Below, piece after piece: positions 1 through 5,126 of a DNA stretch of 6,250 nt. A program made the translations under genes and the position numbers. The first letter of the stretch is position 1. Every line of letters starts with the position of its first letter. The DNA is from Thiotrichaceae bacterium (GTDB lineage: Bacteria; Pseudomonadota; Gammaproteobacteria; Thiotrichales; Thiotrichaceae). The notes below the pieces were generated by a model. The model did no database searches and had not been told where the DNA came from. It saw nothing but the letters and a program-made list of their open reading frames with translations. The stretch lies in the NCBI GenBank assembly GCA_015494435.1, contig WGBH01000207.1, forward strand, positions 1 to 6,250. The letters are read 5' to 3'.

Positions 1-1937
1 ATGCAGGTCAAACATGGCGTTTTCAAGTACGTTTAAAGCAACCAAATGGCTTTCTCAATCAAGGAGGGCTTGATTATGAAAAATGGCTTTTTATTCATAG
101 AATTAAAGCAACGGGTTATATTCGACGCTCTGCTCAAAATCATTTATTAGCCCCTGCTGCTTGGATTTCAATTGCTTATCAACGGCAACAATTATCTACA
201 AAAATCAAACAATCCTTAGAAAGTCATGGAGTGAATAAAGAGAATAAGGCAACTGCGATTATTCTAGCGCTTGGAGTTGCTAATCGTAATGAGATTAGCT
301 CCCAGCAATGGAGATTATTTCAACAAACAGGGACGAGTCATTTAATTGCGATTTCAGGTTTGCATATTGGCGTTGTTGCAGGCTTTGGCTATTTATTAAT
401 AGCCGTAATCTGGTGGCTCTTTCCCTCGCTTTATCAGCAAATCCCTGTGCGTATTGCAGGTGCTTTTTTGGCAATTGCTTTGGCTAGTTTGTATGCCATA
501 TTAGCAGGTTTTACCTTGCCGACTCAGCGTAGCCTTATAATGGTGGCAGGTATTGTGATTGCGCTGGTGCAACGTCAACAAGTGCGAAGCGTTAGTATTC
601 TTTCTCTTGCTATTATTTTAGTGTTACTTATTGATCCTCTAGCCCCACTTAGTGCTAGTTTTTGGCTGTCTTTTACTGCGGTTATTTTGATTTTACTCTA
701 TGCTAATAAACAGCTTAAAAAACCACGCTTTTCCCTTCTCTGGCTACAATTAATGCTCTCTTTTGCTATGTTTCCAGTGACTATTTTTTTCTTTGGTGGT
801 GCGTCTGTTATTGCACCAATTGCAAATTTAATCGCTATTCCATGGGTTACACTGATTGTTGTCCCTCTAATTTTATTGGCAATGCTATTATTTTTGATCG
901 CACCTGCATTGAGTGCTTATTTATTACAATTTGTCTCCCTTAATATTGAATACCTAAGCCGTGTACTGAAATGGCTAGATAGTTTTGCCCTTACAAGCTT
1001 TAATTTTCATAGTTTACCAACCTCTTTACTGCTAGTGATGATGTTGGGTTTATTATTTTTATTTTTACCCAAGGGCTTTCCTGCAAAGTGGTTGGGATTC
1101 TTATTATTAATCCCTGTGTTTAGCTATCAGCCACAACGCGTAGAGCAGGGGGCGTTTAAATACAGTTTATTAGATGTCGGACAGGGATTAGCTTCGTTAA
1201 TAGAAACCCAACATCACCGCTTGATTTATGACACTGGTCCAAGAAGCAGTTATCGTTTTGATACAGGAAAATTAGTGGTACTACCCTTTTTAGCATCCAA
1301 AGGGATTAGTCATGTAGATAAAATGGTGCTATCGCATCTGGATATTGATCATTATGGCGGAACATTAGCAGTCTTAAAACAAGTAAGCGTTAGCGAAATA
1401 ATCAGCAGTAATACCGATTTTTTAAAAAAACGTACTATAACAGCCTGTCAAGCAGGGCAAAAATGGCAATGGGATCAGGTTAATTTTGAATTTTTACACC
1501 CCGATACTCAAGGTAATTTTTCAGGGGCGAATGTCTCAGATAACAACCGCTCCTGCGTACTGCGTATCTCTAATCAACATCATAGTTTATTGCTCACAGC
1601 GGATATTGAAAAGAAAGTTGAGAAATTCTTGCTAACAACACAGGTGGATAAATTAAAATCCGAAGTGCTATTAATTCCCCATCACGGCAGTAAAACCTCA
1701 TCATCGATTAATTTTATAGCGACCGTTAATCCTTCACTGGCTTTAAACTCATCAGGTTATCGTAATAGATACAAACACCCTGCTAAAAAAATCATGCAAC
1801 GCTATCAAGCAATGCAGATTCCCGTTATTGATAGCGTCAATAAAGGGGAGATAACGCTCTTATTTCCTGCGGATAATAAAGCTTTTGTGCTTACATCCTA
1901 CCGTGATGAAAATTTAAGGTTTTGGCATAGAAAGTAA
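1..1937 (+). CDS. comEC: ComEC/Rec2 family DNA-uptake channel, 5'-truncated by the window edge
   Basis: This inner-membrane protein carries transforming single-stranded DNA into the cytoplasm in natural competence. The reading frame is open from base 3, so the gene starts before the window; the GTG at 231 is internal. About 644 codons are visible, and families of this type usually have 700-800, so roughly the first 100-150 residues are missing. In order: the end of the N-terminal soluble domain, with the typical GGLDYEKWL and ATGYIR stretches (about 63-125); the Competence domain entrance motif SHLIAISGLHIG (about 336-371); many hydrophobic helices (about 370-1130); then a C-terminal metallo-beta-lactamase-like domain with LLDVGQG (about 1170), HLDIDHYGG at 1335-1361 and PHHGSK near 1677-1694. 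The metal-ligand residues are present, so the nuclease-like domain looks intact. It ends in TAA. It faces recA tail to tail. Identification is firm; actual competence is not shown by the window. Confidence 0.95.
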   Translation, partial: AGQTWRFQVRLKQPNGFLNQGGLDYEKWLFIHRIKATGYIRRSAQNHLLAPAAWISIAYQRQQLSTKIKQSLESHGVNKENKATAIILALGVANRNEISSQQWRLFQQTGTSHLIAISGLHIGVVAGFGYLLIAVIWWLFPSLYQQIPVRIAGAFLAIALASLYAILAGFTLPTQRSLIMVAGIVIALVQRQQVRSVSILSLAIILVLLIDPLAPLSASFWLSFTAVILILLYANKQLKKPRFSLLWLQLMLSFAMFPVTIFFFGGASVIAPIANLIAIPWVTLIVVPLILLAMLLFLIAPALSAYLLQFVSLNIEYLSRVLKWLDSFALTSFNFHSLPTSLLLVMMLGLLFLFLPKGFPAKWLGFLLLIPVFSYQPQRVEQGAFKYSLLDVGQGLASLIETQHHRLIYDTGPRSSYRFDTGKLVVLPFLASKGISHVDKMVLSHLDIDHYGGTLAVLKQVSVSEIISSNTDFLKKRTITACQAGQKWQWDQVNFEFLHPDTQGNFSGANVSDNNRSCVLRISNQHHSLLLTADIEKKVEKFLLTTQVDKLKSEVLLIPHHGSKTSSSINFIATVNPSLALNSSGYRNRYKHPAKKIMQRYQAMQIPVIDSVNKGEITLLFPADNKAFVLTSYRDENLRFWHRK

Positions 1938-2083
1938 GAAATAACGATAAGCTAAGTGATTGCCAGAGGGGCTGTATTTAAAAGTTTACGCTGGTTCTTA
2001 AATTTATTTGTGAACGCAGGATGAGGAATTTATTCCCGTAGCAAATTTATCCTATTTTCCTGTGCTTGAATTACAAGTTGAGC
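1938..2083. other. Short convergent spacer between comEC and recA
   Basis: These 146 bases separate the stop codons of two convergent genes, where a bidirectional terminator would be expected. The only inverted repeat I see is a weak one at 2025-2036 (GGAAT, TT, ATTCC), AT-rich and without a following T run on either strand. I find no gene here. In particular recX, which often follows recA, is absent. Confidence 0.5.
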
Positions 2084-3142
2084 TTATTGATTAGCCGATT
2101 TTTTTGTGCTTTTTTTCTTGTTAGGCTCTGTATTATTTTTTTCTTTTGTCATTGTCGTTGGTAATAATTGTTCTCGAATGCCTTTTTCAATGGTGTCTGC
2201 AATCTCCGGGTGATCTTTTAGAAAATGACGTACATTTTCTTTACCCTGTCCAATTTTTGTATCGTTATAACGATACCAAGCGCCAGCTTTATGAATAAAA
2301 CCGAGTTGTACGCCTAAGTCAATAATCTCACCTTGATGTGAAATGCCTTCGCCATAGATTATTTCAAACTCAGCTTGCTTAAAAGGAGGGGCCATTTTAT
2401 TTTTAACCACTTTGATGCGAGTTGCGTTACCGACAATTTCATCGCCTTTTTTAATGGCACTAATACGACGAATATCAAGACGCACAGAAGAGTAAAATTT
2501 AAGTGCATTGCCGCCTGTTGTGGTTTCGGGACTACCAAACATCACGCCAATTTTCATCCTAATTTGATTGATAAAAACGACCATTGTATTGGAGCGTTTA
2601 ATATTAGCGGTCAATTTACGTAAGGCTTGAGACATTAAGCGCGCGTGAAGTCCCATATGTGAGTCTCCCATACCGCCTTCTATCTCAGCTCTGGGTGTTA
2701 ATGCGGCTACGGAGTCAATTACGACTATATCAATTCCACCTGAACGCACTAACATATCAGTGATTTCTAATGCCTGTTCACCCGTATCAGGTTGTGATAG
2801 TAATAAATCATCAATAGTAACCCCTAGTTTTTCAGCATAGCTTGGGTCTAGTGCATGTTCGGCATCAATAAATGCGGCAGTTCCCCCTGTTTTTTGGCAT
2901 TGTGCAATAATATGCAATGTCATGGTGGTTTTACCTGAAGATTCTGGGCCGTAAATCTCAATCACACGCCCTCTCGGTAAACCACCAATACCTAATGCAA
3001 TATCTAAATTAAGCGAGCCTGTTGAAATAGTTTCAATATCTTTTGCGGCTGCATCACCCATTCGCATGACAGCGCCTTTACCAAACTGATGTTCAATTTG
3101 CCCTAAAGCGGTCGCTAGTGCTTTTTTTCTATTTTCATCCAC
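2084..3142 (-). CDS. recA: Recombinase RecA
   Basis: RecA forms ATP-dependent filaments on single-stranded DNA, performs strand exchange, and triggers LexA self-cleavage in the SOS response. The 352-residue length is normal. Visible landmarks are the N-terminal helix (residues 1-30), Walker A GPESSGKT at 65-72, the catalytic Glu of DAEHALDP near 95, Walker B ending at Asp143 (VVIDS), loop L1 at about 153-164 (EIEGGMGDSHMG), the FINQIR stretch at 190-195, loop L2 at about 199-217, and the C-terminal domain. The start is GTG at 3142-3140. It is the only usable start: an in-frame TGA lies three codons upstream, and the AGGTGA Shine-Dalgarno sits 6 bases before the GTG. The last 20 or so residues are lysine-rich, unlike the acidic tail of E. 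coli RecA. pncC lies upstream on the same strand. Confidence 0.99.
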   Translation of the reverse strand: MDENRKKALATALGQIEHQFGKGAVMRMGDAAAKDIETISTGSLNLDIALGIGGLPRGRVIEIYGPESSGKTTMTLHIIAQCQKTGGTAAFIDAEHALDPSYAEKLGVTIDDLLLSQPDTGEQALEITDMLVRSGGIDIVVIDSVAALTPRAEIEGGMGDSHMGLHARLMSQALRKLTANIKRSNTMVVFINQIRMKIGVMFGSPETTTGGNALKFYSSVRLDIRRISAIKKGDEIVGNATRIKVVKNKMAPPFKQAEFEIIYGEGISHQGEIIDLGVQLGFIHKAGAWYRYNDTKIGQGKENVRHFLKDHPEIADTIEKGIREQLLPTTMTKEKNNTEPNKKKSTKKSANQ

Positions 3143-3148
3143 GCGATG

Positions 3149-3154
3149 TCACCT
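3149..3154 (-). promoter_or_regulatory. Ribosome binding site of recA
   Basis: AGGTGA on the minus strand lies 6 bases before the GTG start at 3142. It decides the start, because no ATG exists in frame between the upstream stop and the conserved DENRKKAL segment. Confidence 0.8.
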
Positions 3155-3189
3155 AATAATAAATTTAAGGATAGATTGTCCTAAGGAGC

Positions 3190-3205
3190 TTTGAAGTTCT
3201 TCAAA
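3190..3205. repeat. Dyad in the recA leader (7-bp arms, 2-base centre)
   Basis: TTTGAAG and CTTCAAA flank a TT centre, about 48 bases upstream of the recA start. With a small bulge the pairing can extend to AGC/GCT on each side. There is no T run after it in the recA direction, so it is not an intrinsic terminator. It could be an operator or an mRNA hairpin. It does not match the CTGT-N8-ACAG LexA box known from E. coli. The structure is seen; a function is not. Confidence 0.45.
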
Positions 3206-3260
3206 AGGCTATAAAAATTAATGTAAGATTTTATTATGGACTGCGTATTAGATAAAAGAA

Positions 3261-3282
3261 TTCTAAGATAGAACGTCTAGAA
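3261..3282. repeat. TTCTA/TAGAA repeat cluster upstream of recA
   Basis: A perfect TTCTA-AGA-TAGAA dyad occupies 3261-3273 and is followed by a second copy of the same half-site, TCTAGAA, at 3276-3282. The dyad overlaps TAGAAT on the minus strand (3265-3260), which could serve as a -10 element, although no good -35 lies at the right distance. It sits about 120-140 bases before recA. It may be an operator at the recA promoter or chance in AT-rich DNA. Confidence 0.3.
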
Positions 3283-3338
3283 ATGGGATTGTATTGACAA
3301 AAGGCGGATTATGATTTTTTTATAAGTGAATACCCTTA

Positions 3339-3364
3339 AATACTCATCAGAAGCGATGAGTATT
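3339..3364 (-). terminator. Hairpin after pncC, possible weak terminator or intercistronic stem-loop
   Basis: A perfect 10-bp inverted repeat (AATACTCATC with GATGAGTATT) has a 6-base loop and starts about 40 bases after the pncC stop. It is the strongest hairpin I see in the window. On the minus strand the stem runs into TTTAAGGG, so the T tract is short and termination would be weak. It may partly separate pncC from recA transcription or stabilise a processed end. Confidence 0.5.
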
Positions 3365-3403
3365 AGGTAGCTAGAAAGAGGGACTAATACTGATTGAGAG
3401 CGG

Positions 3404-3901
3404 TTATAAATGAATTTGTTTAATGACACCTTCCAAGCTATGAATAACGGCTTGACGGCGTATTGAATCACGATCTCCTTCATAATACATGGTTTCAGCA
3501 ACAGGGACATCACCACGAATCATCCAAGCAAAACAGACAGTTCCAACAGGCTTGTTTTCAGTACCGCCTGTAGGGCCAGCGATACCACTAACAGCCAATG
3601 ACATGCTGGCGGTGGATAGTTCTAATGCGCCTTTTGCCATTTCTTTAACAATTTCTCGACTTACAGCGCCATGCAGTAGTAATGTTTCTTCTCTTACCCC
3701 TAACATCTCGTTTTTGGATTGATTGCTGTAGGTGACAAAGCCTCGATCAAAATAGATAGAGCTACCGGGTACATCGGTAAGCACCTTCGCAACCCATCCA
3801 CCAGTACAAGATTCAGCAGTGGCTAAATCCATTTCAACACTGCTTAACACTTCTGCAACAGTCTTCACTAATTCACATAGTTCTTCATCTTTTTTATGCA
3901 T
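3404..3901 (-). CDS. pncC: Nicotinamide-nucleotide amidase (CinA C-terminal domain family)
   Basis: PncC hydrolyses nicotinamide mononucleotide to nicotinate mononucleotide and ammonia, returning NAD breakdown product to NAD synthesis in the cytoplasm. The 165-residue protein is a stand-alone CinA C-terminal domain; the N-terminal MoCF-like domain of full CinA is absent, as in E. coli PncC. Family signatures are AESCTGG at 29-35, with Ser31 the expected catalytic serine, TYSN at 57-60, GIAGPTGG at 106-113 and KPVGT at 117-121. The start is ATG at 3901-3899, preceded by a weak AGG-type ribosome site. No alternative in-frame start fits the family better. recA follows on the same strand after 261 bases, an order common in gammaproteobacteria. 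Older annotations may call it competence/damage-inducible protein CinA, a name that overstates a competence role. Confidence 0.93.
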   Translation of the reverse strand: MHKKDEELCELVKTVAEVLSSVEMDLATAESCTGGWVAKVLTDVPGSSIYFDRGFVTYSNQSKNEMLGVREETLLLHGAVSREIVKEMAKGALELSTASMSLAVSGIAGPTGGTENKPVGTVCFAWMIRGDVPVAETMYYEGDRDSIRRQAVIHSLEGVIKQIHL

Positions 3902-3940
3902 GGTGGCCTATTCTGTTAATTTTGGGTTAAATGTCTTTAA

Positions 3941-3971
3941 ATAATAACACCTATAGGGACAAAAGGTTCAA
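3941..3971 (-). promoter_or_regulatory. Candidate promoter of pncC
   Basis: On the minus strand TTGAAC (3971-3966) resembles a -35 element. TATTAT (3946-3941), preceded by TG and one base, resembles an extended -10 element. The spacer is 19 bases, longer than ideal, but an extended -10 tolerates this. Transcription would begin about 33 bases before the pncC ATG. This is consensus matching by eye only. Confidence 0.4.
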
Positions 3972-4186
3972 TAAATTAGTATAGAAAATACCTATGAGTG
4001 CTAATTAATTACTCCGTTTGGTTTTAATGTAGCTGATCTAATCTTAAATGCCTTGTTTTCCCTTTGGTAGAAAGGATGGTTCACAATTATACTTTTGCAA
4101 TGAGTATTGTGTTTGGAGCGCTCTTTAATCATTCTTGTTTTTTGCTACATTTGACTCATTGTAAAATAATTATTGAAGTATGATAA

Positions 4187-4215
4187 TACATAGATTCTTA
4201 ATAAACTAGTATAAT
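4187..4215 (+). promoter_or_regulatory. Candidate promoter of the bcp-osmC-kinase cluster
   Basis: A perfect TATAAT lies at 4210-4215, about 20 bases before the bcp ATG. At a 17-base spacing the -35 position reads TACATA, which matches only half the consensus, so an activator may be needed. The resulting leader would be very short, just long enough to include the AAAGGA ribosome site at 4224-4229. The surrounding AT-rich sequence makes a chance TATAAT possible. Confidence 0.45.
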
Positions 4216-4234
4216 AAACAAACAAAGGAAATTT

Positions 4235-4705
4235 ATGAATTCTGTAGAAATTGGTCAAAAGGTTTCTAGCTTTTCAGCAAAAGCAACTTCTGACAGTCTC
4301 TTTAATCTTGCTGATTATAAAGGTAAGTCCCATTTAGTTGTCTATTTTTATCCAAAAGATAGTACGCCTGGATGTACTACTGAAGGGCAAAATTTTCGTG
4401 ATTTGTACGCAGAATTTCAAGCCTTAGAGACTGAAATAATTGGCGTGTCTCGTGACAGTATGAAACGTCATGAGAATTTTAAGAAAAAACAAGCATTTCC
4501 ATTTGAATTAATCGCCGATGAAAAGGGTGATGTGTGTCAATTATTTGGTGTTTGGCAGTCGAAAAAATTATTTGGTAAAGAATACAAGGGAATTGTACGC
4601 AGTACCTTTTTAATTGATAAACAAGGAATATTACGAAATCAATGGTTAAATGTACGAGTGAAAGGTCATGTGAATGAGGTTTTAGAGGCAGTAAAGGCAT
4701 TGTAA
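4235..4705 (+). CDS. bcp: Thioredoxin-dependent thiol peroxidase, Bcp/PrxQ peroxiredoxin
   Basis: This cytoplasmic AhpC/TSA-fold enzyme reduces hydrogen peroxide and organic hydroperoxides using a reactive cysteine recycled by thiols. The 156-residue length is normal for the family. The PxxxTxxC active-site motif is at 40-47 (Pro40, Thr44, peroxidatic Cys47), and the conserved Arg122 lies in VRSTFLID. The resolving cysteine that E. coli Bcp has five residues after the peroxidatic one is replaced by Gln52. The only other cysteine is Cys101 in GDVCQLFGVW, so the enzyme is either one-Cys or uses Cys101. The ATG is preceded by AAAGGA at a 5-base gap. It is the first gene of a tight cluster, with the OsmC-family gene 25 bases downstream. 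There is no signal peptide. Confidence 0.95.
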   Translation: MNSVEIGQKVSSFSAKATSDSLFNLADYKGKSHLVVYFYPKDSTPGCTTEGQNFRDLYAEFQALETEIIGVSRDSMKRHENFKKKQAFPFELIADEKGDVCQLFGVWQSKKLFGKEYKGIVRSTFLIDKQGILRNQWLNVRVKGHVNEVLEAVKAL

Positions 4706-4716
4706 TTTATTATTGT

Positions 4717-4724
4717 GAGAGGGA
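4717..4724 (+). promoter_or_regulatory. Ribosome binding site of the OsmC-family gene
   Basis: GAGAGGGA in the 25-base gap after bcp gives a strong purine-rich site about 6-8 bases before the ATG at 4731. It supports this start and separate translation initiation within a shared transcript. Confidence 0.7.
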
Positions 4725-4730
4725 AATTTA

Positions 4731-5126
4731 ATGATAGTACAAGTGATAGGACAAACTGAGATACGTCTTTCGCGTTTTGATCTTGATGGTCTCGACATTG
4801 TTTTAGAAAATAAAATGATGCGTTTAAGTGCATTAGCGATGTTTGTGACTTCCTTAGGGCGTTGTACTTTTGCGGTTTTAGATCATTATGCTTTACGCAT
4901 GGATGTGGAAATTGAAAATATTGTCACTAAAATGACATGGGAATTTTCTAGTAATCCTACTCGTTTTAAGGTGATTAATATGGATATTTACTGGCCTGAA
5001 TTACCTGAAAAACGTTTAAAATCAGTACAACGCGCCTCTCATAAATGTACTATTCATCGTACGATTAGTGATTGTGTAAAGATTAATACACGTGTATTTA
5101 ATCATGCTGAAAATAATACAGGATAA
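4731..5126 (+). CDS. OsmC-family protein, putative thiol peroxidase-like
   Basis: The OsmC/Ohr superfamily includes two-cysteine enzymes that detoxify organic hydroperoxides, plus members of unknown role. This 131-residue protein has both superfamily cysteines: Cys45 in SLGRCTF, at the start of the central helix, and Cys106 in SHKCTIH. The typical RASHKCTIH-type C-terminal motif is followed by a final strand. The N-terminal part is short, and the segment before Cys45 (RLSALAMFVTSLGRC) lacks the Pro-Glu-rich motif of classical OsmC and Ohr. I therefore do not assign it to either subgroup or give a symbol. It may be closer to the YhfA-like group. Its position 25 bases after bcp supports an antioxidant role by context. 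Its end appears to overlap the start of the kinase gene by 23 bases, which suggests translational coupling. Confidence 0.85.
   Translation: MIVQVIGQTEIRLSRFDLDGLDIVLENKMMRLSALAMFVTSLGRCTFAVLDHYALRMDVEIENIVTKMTWEFSSNPTRFKVINMDIYWPELPEKRLKSVQRASHKCTIHRTISDCVKINTRVFNHAENNTG
5085..5098. repeat. Perfect 14-bp palindrome just before the kinase start
   Basis: AATACACGTGTATT is self-complementary and lies inside the last codons of the OsmC-family gene, ending 5 bases before the likely kinase ATG at 5104. It occupies the place where a ribosome site would be expected. It could be a protein-binding site, but a perfect palindrome this short can occur by chance in several kilobases of AT-rich DNA. Confidence 0.35.

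Larger units (their letters stand above)
3902..4234. other. Divergent intergenic region between pncC and bcp
   Basis: These 333 bases contain no convincing gene. They hold candidate promoters for pncC near the left end and bcp near the right end, described separately. The middle has a 5-bp stem at 4061-4075 (CCTTT, GGTAG loop, AAAGG) and an 8-bp palindrome GAGCGCTC at 4116-4123. The palindrome is the only GC-rich patch in an otherwise AT-rich stretch. Neither is followed by a T run typical of a terminator. I recognise no riboswitch, known small RNA or tRNA. Confidence 0.55.

Noticed and set aside
231..1937. GTG at 231 as the real start of the ComEC gene
   Set aside because: The frame is open back to base 3 and encodes typical ComEC N-terminal motifs (GGLDYEKWL, ATGYIR), so 231 is internal.
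2025..2036. GGAAT-TT-ATTCC as a comEC/recA bidirectional terminator
   Set aside because: The stem is short and AT-rich, its centre is too small for a normal loop, and no T run follows on either strand.
2375..2623. 82-codon plus-strand reading frame
   Set aside because: It lies wholly antisense inside the well-conserved recA gene and resembles no family I know.
3295..3300. TTGTCA on the minus strand as a recA -35 element
   Set aside because: The possible -10 sequences downstream are at about 20 and 24 bases, so the pair does not form a normal promoter.
3277..3516. 79-codon minus-strand reading frame overlapping the 3' end of pncC
   Set aside because: It is in another frame of pncC and runs through the hairpin and leader region, with no family resemblance.
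3489..3722. 77-codon plus-strand reading frame
   Set aside because: It is antisense to the conserved middle of pncC and is a shadow of that gene.
3404..3901. Full-length CinA competence protein
   Set aside because: The gene encodes only the 165-residue amidase domain, and sequence upstream of its start shows no MoCF-like domain.
4151..4187. TTGACT at 4151 as the -35 of a bcp promoter
   Set aside because: No -10-like hexamer lies at 16-18 bases; the nearest, TATGAT, is 22 bases away.
4479..4700. 73-codon minus-strand reading frame
   Set aside because: It is antisense to bcp and is a shadow of that gene.
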